DNA of 64,000 nt. It comes from Nocardioides sp. Kera G14 (GTDB lineage Bacteria > Actinomycetota > Actinomycetes > Propionibacteriales > Nocardioidaceae). Positions 50,636-59,362 of the stretch are shown here, in pieces. Within the stretch, counting starts at the first letter, position 1, and each line of letters starts with the position of its first letter. Position numbers and translations under genes: made by a program. The stretch covers positions 310,001 to 374,000 of the forward strand of contig NZ_CP085839.1 in the NCBI RefSeq assembly GCF_020715565.1. Reading direction: 5' to 3'. Below the pieces are notes generated by a model. It was not told where the DNA came from. It saw only the letters and a program-made list of their open reading frames with translations, and searched no databases.

Positions 50636-51511
50636 TCAGGCCACCGTCGAGGCTGTGGCGTCGTCGAGGATCTCGGTGACGCGGAGCCCGAAGTCCTCGT
50701 CGACCACGACGACCTCGCCGCGGGCGATGAGGCGGCCGTTGACCAGGAGGTCCGCGGGGCTCCCGGCAGCACGGTCGAGCTCGAGCACCGCGCCGGGGGA
50801 GAGAGCGAGCAGGTCGCGGACGGTCATGCGGGTCCGGCCGAGCTCGACGGTCACCTCCATGTCCACGCCGTGCAGCATCTCCAGCCCGCGCTGACTGGGG
50901 ACCGTGCCGAGGAACGGCGCCGCCGACTGCGCCGGGGCAGCGGCGGCCTGGGCAGCCGCCGTCTGGGCCGCGACCGAGAGATCCGCGAGCGGAGCCGTGA
51001 CGGCCTGGGAGGCGCTGGCGACCGTCGGGTCGACGTACGCCGGCCCGGGCTGCTCCTCGGGGAGCGGCTCGCGGGCGCCGGTGAGGGCGTCGTCGTTGAG
51101 CAGGACCGCGGCGTCGATGCCCAGGCCGATGAGCGGGACCGTCATGAACGGCTCGCCCAGCTCACCGAGGACGTCGGTGAGGTCGACGGTGCGGGCGTTG
51201 CGGGCCCGGCTGCCGAGCTGGCCGCAGAGCGCCTCGAGGGCCGGGGCGATCGCGACATGCAGCTCGAGGCCGCCGAGCGGTCCGCTGTCGAGGGCGTTGG
51301 TGAGGTCGGCGCCCACGAGGATGGCAACGCGACCCGCCGCCGGCGGCTCGAGGTCCGCGACGGCGGCGCGCGCGAAGGCCGCGGTGACGTGCGGGGAGCC
51401 GGGCTGCGCCGGGCCCGCGCTGAGCGGCTCGATGGCCGGCATCACGAGTGCGGCGGCCTCGGCGGCCGCGGTGGCCGTGGCCTCCTTGGCGGCAGCGGTG
51501 AAGTCGGTCAT
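50636..51511 (-). CDS. fliN: Flagellar motor switch protein FliN/FliY
   Basis: This 291-residue protein ends with a clear FliN domain (LEMLHGVDMEVTVELGRTRMTVRDLLALSPGAVLELDR, DLLVNGRLIARGEVVVVDEDFGLRVTEIL). The first 130 residues are Ala-rich and then resemble a CheC/FliY-like middle part (GLELHVAIAPALEALCG). That makes it more than twice as long as a plain FliN and closer to FliY. A phosphatase active-site motif is not clear. It overlaps fliM by four bases. Confidence 0.9.
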   Translation of the reverse strand: MTDFTAAAKEATATAAAEAAALVMPAIEPLSAGPAQPGSPHVTAAFARAAVADLEPPAAGRVAILVGADLTNALDSGPLGGLELHVAIAPALEALCGQLGSRARNARTVDLTDVLGELGEPFMTVPLIGLGIDAAVLLNDDALTGAREPLPEEQPGPAYVDPTVASASQAVTAPLADLSVAAQTAAAQAAAAPAQSAAPFLGTVPSQRGLEMLHGVDMEVTVELGRTRMTVRDLLALSPGAVLELDRAAGSPADLLVNGRLIARGEVVVVDEDFGLRVTEILDDATASTVA

Positions 51512-52452
51512 GAGTTCTGCTCCTTGCGGGGGTCGCGTGGGGTGTCGACGATGAGGGCCGCGAGCTTCTGGCCGCGGGTGCCGGGAGTGGCGTGGGCGAA
51601 CGTGTTGCCGGCGACGGTCACGTCCAGCGGCGCCGTGGCCAGGTGGTCCAGGCGGAGTACGTCGCCGGGTCGGAGCGAGCTGATCGCGGAAGGGCCGAGG
51701 TTGGTCGATCGGAAACGGATCGAGACCTGGACGGGCACGGTGCCGAACTGCTGCTGCAGCGTCTCGGCGGCGGCAGCACGCTGGGCGCGCTCGCGGTCCG
51801 AGAGCGGACCGGGCTGGGCGGCGTGGGTCAGGTGTGAGCCGAGCCCGCTGAACGGCATGCAGATCGTCATCTTCTGCTCGCGCTCGTTGATCTTGAGCTC
51901 GAAGGTGAAGACGACCATCACGTCGGCGGTGGCGGCGACCTGGGCGAACTGCGGGTTGTACTCCACCCGGAGGAGCTCGGGGTCGACCGGGACGATGGAG
52001 TTGAAGTAGTACTGCATCTCGCTGAGCAGGCGCTCGATGAGGCCGCGCGCAACGTTGCTCTCGATCTCCGTCAGGGGACGGTTGGGCTGGTCGTCGGAGC
52101 CGGGCCCGCCGAGCATGTGGTCGATGCAGGAGAAGATCGCGTGCATCGGCATCTCGAGCATGCAGACGCCCGGGAGCGGTTCGGCCGAGAAGAGCGTCAT
52201 GTAGGTCTGGCTGTCCAGCGAGTCGACGTACTCCGCATAGGTGCGCTGCTCAATGTCGAGCAGCGCCACCGTGCAGACCGTCCGCATCGAGGACGTGAAG
52301 ACCGTCGAGGCCTGGCGGGCGAAGCCGTCGAACGCCAGTTGGAGGGTCCGCGAGTGTTCACGGGACAGCTGGATCGGTCGCCGGAAGTCGTAGGGGACCG
52401 GCTCGCCGGAGCGGCCGCGACGGCGGTTCCGGGAGGGCGCTGTGGTGCTCAC
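51508..52452 (-). CDS. fliM: Flagellar motor switch protein FliM
   Basis: This 314-residue protein has the FliM middle domain (FSCIDHMLGGPGSDD) and a C-terminal SPOA domain (VPVQVSIRFRSTNLGPSAISSLRPGDVLRLD). The N-terminal CheY-binding peptide typical of FliM (LSQDEID) is not seen; the start is MSTTAPSRNRRRGRSG instead. CheY may therefore bind elsewhere, or a different residue set is used. Confidence 0.93.
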   Translation of the reverse strand: MSTTAPSRNRRRGRSGEPVPYDFRRPIQLSREHSRTLQLAFDGFARQASTVFTSSMRTVCTVALLDIEQRTYAEYVDSLDSQTYMTLFSAEPLPGVCMLEMPMHAIFSCIDHMLGGPGSDDQPNRPLTEIESNVARGLIERLLSEMQYYFNSIVPVDPELLRVEYNPQFAQVAATADVMVVFTFELKINEREQKMTICMPFSGLGSHLTHAAQPGPLSDRERAQRAAAAETLQQQFGTVPVQVSIRFRSTNLGPSAISSLRPGDVLRLDHLATAPLDVTVAGNTFAHATPGTRGQKLAALIVDTPRDPRKEQNS

Positions 52453-52522
52453 GCCGATGTGATCGGCGCCCGCGAGGACCTTCTGAGGAATTGGGACCCA
52501 TGAGTACTTGGTCCCGGGTCCC

Positions 52523-52981
52523 TCACTGGGTGACGAACTCCGTGTAGTAGACGTCCATGACCGGCTCGTCCTCGTAGCGCTTCTTCAGCTGGGCGAGGAG
52601 CTGGGCCTTGAACGAGTCGCGCGCACCCTTGGCCATCACCTGGGCCATCGAGAGACCGCTGAAGGTGGCGATCTCGGCGTCGAGGGCCTTGGAGCCGTCG
52701 ATCTCGGTCACCGCCTCGGCCGCCACCTTGTCGGTGAACTGCAGCGCGATGCCGACCCGGAGGTAGTGGCCGTCGGTGAGGTTGATCTGGAGCGAGTCGA
52801 GCTTGAGCACCGCGCCGGGCTTCGGCGCGGCCGGCTTGCCGGTCGCCTCCTTGGGCTTGAGCACGAGGAACCAGCCGGCACCGGCGGCGATCACGAGGAC
52901 GAGGACGAAGGCGATCAGGCGTATCGGCTTCTTCTTCGGCTGTGCCTCCTCGTCGTTCTTGGGCATGGCGGTGACGGTCAT
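52523..52981 (-). CDS. fliL: Flagellar basal-body protein FliL
   Basis: This 152-residue protein has a short cytosolic start, one membrane helix (residues 20-41), and a periplasmic FliL domain (VLKLDSLQINLTDGHYLRVGIALQFT, EPVMDVYYTEFVTQ). FliL sits around the stator. The ATG at 52981 overlaps the motB stop by four bases, and a second in-frame ATG five codons later is possible. Confidence 0.93.
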   Translation of the reverse strand: MTVTAMPKNDEEAQPKKKPIRLIAFVLVLVIAAGAGWFLVLKPKEATGKPAAPKPGAVLKLDSLQINLTDGHYLRVGIALQFTDKVAAEAVTEIDGSKALDAEIATFSGLSMAQVMAKGARDSFKAQLLAQLKKRYEDEPVMDVYYTEFVTQ

Positions 52982-53886
52982 GACGTCCCTCCCTGGGTGT
53001 CGCTGTACACGGGTTTGAGTGAGTTCTGGACCTGGTTGAACTTCTCGCGGGTCTCGGCGGGCGCCTGTGAGAGCACGATGATGTCGACCCGTTTGTTGAT
53101 GTCCTGCGAGCCGGGCGCCTTCGGATCGATCAGCGGCTTGGTGTGGCCGAATCCGGTGGCGCTGAGGCGCCCGGCCGGAAGGCCGTTGTGCTCGTTGAGC
53201 CACCGCAGCGCGGCGATGGCGCGGGCCGACGAGAGGTCCCAGTCGGTCGCGTAGTACTTCGGCTTCACCTTCACCTGGTTGGTGTGGCCGTCGACCTCGA
53301 TCGGCTCGGTGAGGCGCTTCAGCGCAGGTGCCAGCGTGTTGAGGATCTGCTGGCCGCGCGCGGTCAGGTCGGCGAGGTTCGGCTGGAAGACGATGTGGCG
53401 TGACACCAGCGAGATCACCAGACCGCGCTCGTCGATCTGTGCCTGCACGTCGTCGGCGAGTCCCTGCTTCGCCAGCGCCCTGTGGATCCGGGACCAGAGC
53501 CGGGTCAGGTCGTCGACCTCCGCCTGGGCGGCTGCCGAGGCGCGCTCCTGCACGGCCTGGTTCTCCTTCGCGACCTCCTTGGCCACGGCGGACTTCTGGG
53601 TGAGCGAGAGCTCGTTCTCCAGGGAGCCGCTCATGTCCGTGGCCTGTTGCCCCGCCTCCGTGATGTCGGCGGTCTGGCCGTCGAGGATGTTGGCGGTGTG
53701 GCCGAAACCGGCCGCGAGACCGCTCTTGAGTGCCTGGTACTTCTTGTCGTCCACGGTCGACATCGCGAACATGATGATGAAGAGCACCATCAGGAGCGTC
53801 AGCATGTCGGCGTACGTCACGAGCCAGCGTTCGGCGCCCTCATCGTGCTCCTCGTGCACCTCCCGCCGGCGGGAGTTCCGGGACAT
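52978..53886 (-). CDS. motB: Flagellar stator protein MotB
   Basis: This 302-residue protein has a single N-terminal helix with the proton-carrying Asp (WLVTYADMLTLLMVLFIIMFA), a plug and linker, and an OmpA-like peptidoglycan-binding domain (IEVDGHTNQ, RLSATGFGHTKPL). The Tyr-Ala-Asp pattern suggests proton rather than sodium drive, though that is not certain from sequence. It follows motA by two bases. Confidence 0.95.
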   Translation of the reverse strand: MSRNSRRREVHEEHDEGAERWLVTYADMLTLLMVLFIIMFAMSTVDDKKYQALKSGLAAGFGHTANILDGQTADITEAGQQATDMSGSLENELSLTQKSAVAKEVAKENQAVQERASAAAQAEVDDLTRLWSRIHRALAKQGLADDVQAQIDERGLVISLVSRHIVFQPNLADLTARGQQILNTLAPALKRLTEPIEVDGHTNQVKVKPKYYATDWDLSSARAIAALRWLNEHNGLPAGRLSATGFGHTKPLIDPKAPGSQDINKRVDIIVLSQAPAETREKFNQVQNSLKPVYSDTQGGTS

Positions 53887-53888
53887 GG

Positions 53889-54671
53889 TCAGGCCGCCTT
53901 CTCACCTGGCGCGTCCTGCTCCGAGGCGGGCAGCAGGGACCTGAGCTTCTCGGCGACGAGGCGGGGGTTGGAGCCGGCCTGGATCGCGGAGACGCCCTCG
54001 ATGGTGAGCTCCATCCGCGCGACCTCCAGGTCGCTGAGCCGCTGCAGGCGCTTGCCGATGGGGAACCACAGGACGTTCGCGGCACAGACACCCCAGAGGG
54101 TGGCGACGAAGGCGGAGGCGATGAGCGGGCCCAGTGTCTCGGGCGTGGAGAGGTTCTCCAGCACGTGCACCAGCCCCATGACCGTGCCGATGATGCCGAT
54201 CGTGGGGGAGTAGGCGCCGGCGTCGGAGAAGAACTTCGAGGCATGCTTGTCGGCCAGCTTCTTGGCGTAGACCTCGCCCTCGAGGATGTCGCGGAGCTCC
54301 TCGGGGTCGGTGCCGTCGATCGCCATCGTGACGCCCTTGACCAGGAACGGGTCCTCGACGTCGCGGAGGCCGTCCTCGAGCGCGAGCAGGCCCTCGCGCC
54401 GAGCCTTCTCGGCGAGCGAGACGACGGTCGGGACGAGCTCGCCCGCTGGGGCGACGCCTCCGCCGAACGCCTTCTTGAGGTTGGGGAAGATCGCCTTGGC
54501 GTCGGCCATGGTGCCGCCGGCGACGCTGACGAGGATGGTGACGCCGAAGACGAGCACCATCGGAGCCGGGAGCAGCAACGCCGTCGGGTTGCCGCCCTCC
54601 ATGATGTTGGACCCGATGATGACGACGAAGCCGAGGGCGACGCCGAGTGTCGCTGCGTGGTCCTTCTTCAT
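53889..54671 (-). CDS. motA: Flagellar stator protein MotA
   Basis: This 260-residue protein has four membrane helices and the MotA pattern, with AKKLADKHASKFFSDAGAYSPTIGIIGTVMGLVHVLENL around the third helix. It supplies the ring of subunits around MotB. Its ATG shares a base with the stop of the flbD-like gene (TGATG). Confidence 0.94.
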   Translation of the reverse strand: MKKDHAATLGVALGFVVIIGSNIMEGGNPTALLLPAPMVLVFGVTILVSVAGGTMADAKAIFPNLKKAFGGGVAPAGELVPTVVSLAEKARREGLLALEDGLRDVEDPFLVKGVTMAIDGTDPEELRDILEGEVYAKKLADKHASKFFSDAGAYSPTIGIIGTVMGLVHVLENLSTPETLGPLIASAFVATLWGVCAANVLWFPIGKRLQRLSDLEVARMELTIEGVSAIQAGSNPRLVAEKLRSLLPASEQDAPGEKAA

Positions 54672-55009
54672 CAGGCGTCTCCTCCGGTGCGTTCGACGCC
54701 GTGCACGTGCAGGGCGGAGGGGTGGGACGCGACGGACGCGAGCTTGGGCTCACCGCGGCGCGGAGCGGGGGCGCCGTGCTTCATCGACTGCGCATGGGCG
54801 TGGGCGGCGTCGAGGAGCGAGCCCAGGGCGACGATCTCGCCGCGATAGGCCACCACAGCATCGAGTACGTCGCCGATCGACTCGGACACGACGTACTTCT
54901 TGCCGTCGACGAGGGTGATCACCGTGTCGGGCGTGCTGTCGACGCGCTCGATCAGATCGGCGTTCAGCAGGAACTGCGAACCGGAGAGTCTCGTCAGCGT
55001 GATCATCAT
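54671..55009 (-). CDS. flbD: FlbD-family flagellar protein
   Basis: This 112-residue protein has the short FlbD domain at the start (MITLTRLSGSQFLLNADLIERVDSTPDTVITLVDGKKYVVSES), followed by about 50 extra residues with many His. FlbD is a small motility protein of unknown mechanism usually placed just before motA. AAGGA precedes the first of two adjacent ATG codons; the second, at 55006, is equally possible. It starts a new transcription unit after the hairpin at 55071. Confidence 0.88.
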   Translation of the reverse strand: MMITLTRLSGSQFLLNADLIERVDSTPDTVITLVDGKKYVVSESIGDVLDAVVAYRGEIVALGSLLDAAHAHAQSMKHGAPAPRRGEPKLASVASHPSALHVHGVERTGGDA

Positions 55010-55070
55010 GCACCGTCCTTGTGCGCCGCCTGATTCACGTGGCCGTCCATGGCCGCGCGAAATGGAGTTC

Positions 55071-55107
55071 GGCCCGCCGAGTCGCTTCCTGAGCGATTCG
55101 GCGGGCC
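55071..55107. terminator. Terminator hairpin between flgE and flbD
   Basis: GGCCCGCCGA (55071-55080) pairs with TCGGCGGGCC (55098-55107), and inner TCGCT pairs with AGCGA around a TCCTG loop. It lies 20 bases after the stop of flgE on the minus strand and separates the hook genes from the motor genes. Confidence 0.8.
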
Positions 55108-55126
55108 GGTGGTAGTGCGGAAGGGC

Positions 55127-56119
55127 TCAGCGCTTCATCTGGATGAGGTCCTCGAGGATCGAGTCGGAGGTCGTGATCACCTTCGACGACGCCTCGAAGC
55201 CACGCTGGGCGAGGATCAGGTTGGTGAACTCCTGGGCGAGGTCGACGTTCGACATCTCGAGCGCACCGGCAGTGAGGTTGCCGTGTCCTGCCGAGCCGGC
55301 GTCGCCGATCTGCGCCTGGCCGGAGTTGGCGGCCTGCGCGAACTCGGTGTCCCCGACCTTGTTGAGGCCTTGGGTGTTGGTGAAGGTCGCCAGCTCGAGC
55401 TTGCCCATGTCGCGCTTGATGCCGTCGTCGTACGTGCCCCGGATGACGCCGTCGGAGCCGATCTCGTACGAGGTCAGCGTGGCCGTGTAGGAGCCCGTGG
55501 CGCTGGCGTCCCCGGTAGCGACGGGGTTGCCGTCGGCGTCGGTCGCGACGGTGATCGTCTGGATCTGGTGCAGGCTCGTGAGCGTGTTGGTCGTGGGAGT
55601 GCCGGAGACGGCGTACGTCGCCGTCGCGGTGTAGGCGCCGGTGGCCGGGTCCGTGGTGTACGTGTAGCCGGTCGGGTCGGCCTCGTTGCCCATCACGAAC
55701 TTGCCGTCCGGTGCGACCAGGTTGCCGGAGTTGTCCCAGGAGAAGGAGCCGGCCCGCGTGTAGACCTGGTTCGGCTGCTCGCCCGTGGCGTTGTCCGAGC
55801 CGCTGCCGAGGATGAAGAACCCGTCACCGCTGATCATCAGGTCGGTGGCGCGACCGGTGGTCTGGGCCGAGCCCTGGGTGAAGTTGCCCGAGGTCGAGGC
55901 CAGCTGGACGCCGAGCCCGATCTGGATCGGGTTCGTGCCACCCGTCTGCGCGGTCGGGACCGAGCCCGCGGTGAGCATCTGGGAGAGCGTGTCCTGGAAG
56001 ACCGTGGTCGAGGACTTGAAGCCGGTCGTGTTGGCGTTGGCGATGTTGTTGCCGGTCACGTCGAGCATGGTCTGGTTGACGCGCAGGCCGCTGATGCCGG
56101 CGAAGAGGGAACGAAGCAT
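55127..56119 (-). CDS. flgE: Flagellar hook protein FlgE
   Basis: This 330-residue protein starts with the rod/hook helix (MLRSLFAGISGLRVNQTMLDVTGNNIANANTTGFKSS) and ends with its partner (SNVDLAQEFTNLILAQRGFEASSKVITTSDSILEDLIQ). The middle is a hook domain of modest size, so the hook subunit is small compared with the 400 residues of enteric FlgE. It follows flgD by four bases. Confidence 0.94.
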   Translation of the reverse strand: MLRSLFAGISGLRVNQTMLDVTGNNIANANTTGFKSSTTVFQDTLSQMLTAGSVPTAQTGGTNPIQIGLGVQLASTSGNFTQGSAQTTGRATDLMISGDGFFILGSGSDNATGEQPNQVYTRAGSFSWDNSGNLVAPDGKFVMGNEADPTGYTYTTDPATGAYTATATYAVSGTPTTNTLTSLHQIQTITVATDADGNPVATGDASATGSYTATLTSYEIGSDGVIRGTYDDGIKRDMGKLELATFTNTQGLNKVGDTEFAQAANSGQAQIGDAGSAGHGNLTAGALEMSNVDLAQEFTNLILAQRGFEASSKVITTSDSILEDLIQMKR

Positions 56120-56123
56120 GGTC

Positions 56124-56600
56124 TTACTCCTGGCTGCTAGAGCTGGTTGAAGTGCTGGAGGTGCTGGTGGAGGGGCTGCTCACGCCGGTGACCGACGCGA
56201 CGGGGACAGAGGCGTCCCCGATGGTGAGCACGGGGCCCGTGGAGGTGAAGTTGACGGCGCTCGGAGTGCCGGTGGCGGAGACGCCGTTGGCGTCGGTGTA
56301 GGCGACCGTCTGGCCGAGCATCCCCATCGCGCCGAACGACAGCTGGGCGGAGAGCACCTGGCTGAGCTCGTCGTTGATGTCCTGCAGTTGCGTGAGTGAC
56401 TCGAACTGTGCGTTCTGCGACAGCATGTCGGTGGTGCTCACCGGGTTCATGGGGTCCTGGTACTTCATCTGGGCCACCATGAGCTGGAGGTACATGTCTT
56501 GGTCCTCGCTCGACGACGCGGTCGTCGAGCTGGTGCCCGACGCGGCGTTGGCCAGCGCCAGGATGCCGTTGGTGGTGCCCTCGACGGCTGAGACGGTCAC
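56124..56600 (-). CDS. flgD: Hook capping protein FlgD
   Basis: This 158-residue protein has the FlgD N-terminal region (DQDMYLQLMVAQMKYQDPMNPVSTTDMLSQNAQFESL) but a short C-terminal part, ending in a Ser/Thr-rich tail (SVTGVSSPSTSTSSTS). Full FlgD proteins have a further Tudor/FnIII part of about 100 residues that is reduced here. It lies 10 bases after fliK. Confidence 0.9.
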   Translation of the reverse strand: MTVSAVEGTTNGILALANAASGTSSTTASSSEDQDMYLQLMVAQMKYQDPMNPVSTTDMLSQNAQFESLTQLQDINDELSQVLSAQLSFGAMGMLGQTVAYTDANGVSATGTPSAVNFTSTGPVLTIGDASVPVASVTGVSSPSTSTSSTSTSSSSQE

Positions 56601-56610
56601 GTTCTGCTCC

Positions 56611-57972
56611 TCACATCAGCCGGTCGAGGCGACCGGCTGGGCTCGTGGTGGTAGTGGTCGACTCCGTGACCGGAGCCGTTGTGCGCGCGGGCGTCGACAG
56701 GACGCTGGCGAACTCCGCGAACTGCTCTGACTGCTGCGACTGCTGGGCGTCGTGGCGGCCCTGGCGCTGCTGCCCGGTGGCGCCTTGCTCCAGGCCGGTC
56801 TGGCCATTCTGCTGGCCGTTCTGCTGACGGGTGTCGGTGTGGGCGCCCGTCCCGGCCTCGCGTACGACGACACGGGTGTCCGTGGGCGCGGTGAGCTCGA
56901 GCATGCGGTTCAGGTCGTGGGATCCGCTGGCGAGTGCGGCGCGTGCGGCCGGAGTGTCGGCGTCGAGGTGCACCTGCAGCTCACCCGCCCGCATCACCAG
57001 CGTCACCTTGACCTCGCCGAGGTCCTCGGGGTGGAGGGTGATCGCCAGCCGGTGGGTGCCGGGCGTGGCGGTCTGGGTGAACTGGGCGATCTCCGGGAAG
57101 ACCTGGCGGGCTACGGCTTCGGTGTGCGCCGGGGTGGACTGTGCTGCTGTGGTGGGCGACGCCGGCGCCTGCGCCAGCAACTGTGCCACCTCCGCACCGG
57201 GGGCGGGCGACGCGGACCCGGGCGCGCCGCTGACCTCGGACAGCGTCACTCGCTGGCGCTCGTTTCCGAACTCGCGCGGCGCGCCCGAGTCCGCGCCGCC
57301 CGCGTTCGTCGAGGGGGCGCCCGTGGCGTCTGCCGGCGCTGCCGGCCCGGTCGGGGTGGCGTCGGCGCTCGCCGGGGTGGGGGTGTCGATGTGCTGCGTA
57401 CTGGTGTTCTGCGCTGTGTTGGTGCTTCGCACGGTCGCTGCCGGCGCCGACGCTGCAGGCGGTGTTGCGTCGGCGACCGGCGCGGCCGTCGTGGGGTTGG
57501 CCACGACGTCTGGGGTGCCCGGGGCTCCGGTCGGGCTGGTGGCGAGTGCCGGGGACGTGGACCCGGGCAGCGTGGCGGAGAGGGGGTTGCTCGTGCTGCC
57601 CGGGTGAGCGGGGGCGGCAGGCAGCGTGGCTGCCGCGGCGAGAAGGGAGGGAGCGGCGGAGTCTGCGGGCACCCCCGCGGCCGTGCTGGCCTGGGCTGCC
57701 GTCGCTGGGGGCGGGGTCACCGTGCCGGCCATCGCGGACTGGAGCGCGAGCTCGAAGTCCGTCGGGGAGGTGACCGACGTTCCCTCCCCGGCGGGCTGGT
57801 CGGCCGCTGCGTCGGAGGTGTCCTTGCGGCGGGCACGCGGCGTCGTCGCGTCGGAGGTGTCGCGACGGGTGTGGGCGTTGGTGTGCGTCTCGGAGTCACT
57901 GCGGCCGCGGGTGCGCGGGCTCGGGGTGCTCGACGGGGTCGGCATCGATGGGAGCAGGGACATCGTGGTCAT
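56611..57972 (-). CDS. fliK: Flagellar hook-length control protein FliK
   Basis: This 453-residue protein is Ala/Pro/Thr-rich and unstructured for about 300 residues. It ends with the FliK C-terminal domain (HRLAITLHPEDLGEVKVTLVMRAGELQVHLDADTPAARAALASG). FliK measures the hook and triggers the FlhB switch. Its start overlaps the stop of the peptidase gene by one base. The final 60 residues are Gln-rich. Confidence 0.9.
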   Translation of the reverse strand: MTTMSLLPSMPTPSSTPSPRTRGRSDSETHTNAHTRRDTSDATTPRARRKDTSDAAADQPAGEGTSVTSPTDFELALQSAMAGTVTPPPATAAQASTAAGVPADSAAPSLLAAAATLPAAPAHPGSTSNPLSATLPGSTSPALATSPTGAPGTPDVVANPTTAAPVADATPPAASAPAATVRSTNTAQNTSTQHIDTPTPASADATPTGPAAPADATGAPSTNAGGADSGAPREFGNERQRVTLSEVSGAPGSASPAPGAEVAQLLAQAPASPTTAAQSTPAHTEAVARQVFPEIAQFTQTATPGTHRLAITLHPEDLGEVKVTLVMRAGELQVHLDADTPAARAALASGSHDLNRMLELTAPTDTRVVVREAGTGAHTDTRQQNGQQNGQTGLEQGATGQQRQGRHDAQQSQQSEQFAEFASVLSTPARTTAPVTESTTTTTSPAGRLDRLM

Positions 57973-58670
57973 CAGCTGGCTCCCGAGAAGAGGGCCTGGA
58001 GGTCATAGGCGGAGCGGGCGGTGGCGACCGACTCCTTGCCGACGCTCGTCGGGATGGTGCTGGCCACGCTGGCGGTGGTCGACGTACGGGCGCTGGTGGC
58101 GTCGTTGCCGATGATCCGGCGGATGTAGTCCGGGGTGGACGGTACGTCGACGATGCGGACCTTCGCGCCGGTGTGCGGTGCCTCGATCATTGTGCCGTCG
58201 CCGAGGTAGATCGCGATGTGGTCGGCGCCGTTGTTGCGGCTGGAGTTGTCCCACGCCAGCAGGTCGCCGGGCTTGGCGTCGGCCATCGAGGCGACGGCCG
58301 TGCCGGACCTGGCCTGGTCGGCTGAGAGCCTCGGGAGGTCGACGCCGATGGTCTTGTAGGCCTGCTGCACGAGGCCGGAGCAGTCCACGCCGGTGGTGAG
58401 CGAGTTGCCGCCCCAGACGTAGGGCAGGCCGAGGGCGGACTCGGCGGCCGAGATCACCTGCTGCTGTTGGGCCGAGACGTCCGCGGTGTCCGTGGTCGCC
58501 GCCGTGCCGGTGGCGGTCCGGGCGGACGTGGTCGCCCCCAGGGCGCTGGTCAGCTCGTCGCCGAACTCCGTGGCGCTGGTGTCCGACGCGGTGCTGGTGG
58601 CGAAGGTGGACAGCTGCTCGATCTGGCCTTGGATCGAGGTGATCCGATCCATCACGGACGAGATGCTCAC
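57972..58670 (-). CDS. NlpC/P60 (C40) peptidase in the flagellar operon
   Basis: This 232-residue protein has an N-terminal helix region that resembles flagellar rod-associated proteins (VMDRITSIQGQIEQLSTF), then an NlpC/P60 domain with Cys (GVDCSGLVQQAYK), His (GADHIAIYLGDG) and a later His (EAPHTGAKVRI). It probably cuts cell-wall peptides so that the rod can pass. In many Gram-negative systems this job is done by the muramidase domain of FlgJ. GGAGG seven bases before the GTG at 58670 fixes the start; no signal peptide is seen, so export may be through the flagellar channel. Confidence 0.88.
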   Translation of the reverse strand: MSISSVMDRITSIQGQIEQLSTFATSTASDTSATEFGDELTSALGATTSARTATGTAATTDTADVSAQQQQVISAAESALGLPYVWGGNSLTTGVDCSGLVQQAYKTIGVDLPRLSADQARSGTAVASMADAKPGDLLAWDNSSRNNGADHIAIYLGDGTMIEAPHTGAKVRIVDVPSTPDYIRRIIGNDATSARTSTTASVASTIPTSVGKESVATARSAYDLQALFSGAS

Positions 58671-58752
58671 GAAGCCACCTCCGGAGGACACGAGCGAGCG
58701 CCAGCGAGCGAGGCCCGGATGGAGGTGATGCGAGTGGGCGATCCCATGGCGC

Positions 58753-59220
58753 TCATGCGTCACCTGCCTCGCGGTTGCGGGCCCAGGCCTGCCCTGCGAG
58801 GTCGTCGGCGTCCTTGGCGATCAGGCGGTCGCGCTCGACACGGCGCTCGTCCGCGCGGCGCTCGAGGAGCTGCTCGACGGCGGAGAGCTGGGTCTTGTCG
58901 GACTCCCAACGGGAGCGGGCCGACTCGGTGATGTGCTCGGCGACGGCGATCTCGCTGCGTGCCTGCTGGATGGAGTCGTTGAGCTGGCCGAGGTTCATCT
59001 GGAGGGTCAGGAGGGCACCGGGGGTGCCGGCGCCGAGGATCTCGGCCTCGAGGGCGGCAGCGGCGCGGAGCTGGGCCTGGAGCTGCGCGAGGCGCTCCTC
59101 GCGCTCACGCTGCTCGATCAGTGCGTGCTGCAGGACGAGGAGGCTCTCGGACTCCTTGACGCCGCGGACGCGCGCGACCGCGGAGAGACCACGGTCAGCG
59201 GAGCCGGTGCGGACGGACAC
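58753..59220 (-). CDS. fliJ: Flagellar export protein FliJ
   Basis: This 155-residue protein is one long coiled coil (ARVRGVKESESLLVLQHALIEQREREERLAQLQAQLRAAAALEA), as expected for FliJ, which sits inside the FliI ring and escorts chaperones. The start is GTG at 59220, chosen from the position of the coil and GAAGG upstream. It is 142 bases after fliI; that gap contains only a weak hairpin (GGGACC with GGTCCC). Confidence 0.85.
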   Translation of the reverse strand: MSVRTGSADRGLSAVARVRGVKESESLLVLQHALIEQREREERLAQLQAQLRAAAALEAEILGAGTPGALLTLQMNLGQLNDSIQQARSEIAVAEHITESARSRWESDKTQLSAVEQLLERRADERRVERDRLIAKDADDLAGQAWARNREAGDA

Positions 59221-59362
59221 AGGAAGTCGCCTTCGGTTCGGGGGTGTTCGAGGCTGCCGGTCCGTCGGCGGGGGTGAGCAATCCGTCGCTCGATGATTCA
59301 CATCGGTGTGGCCGGCTGGGACCTGAGCGTCCGGAGGGTCCCGATTTCCCAAGGATCCCGGG

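Noticed and set aside
59221..59362. Missing flagellar gene in the fliI-fliJ gap
   Set aside because: The 142 bases have no open frame with a start and plausible protein sequence; only a weak hairpin is seen.
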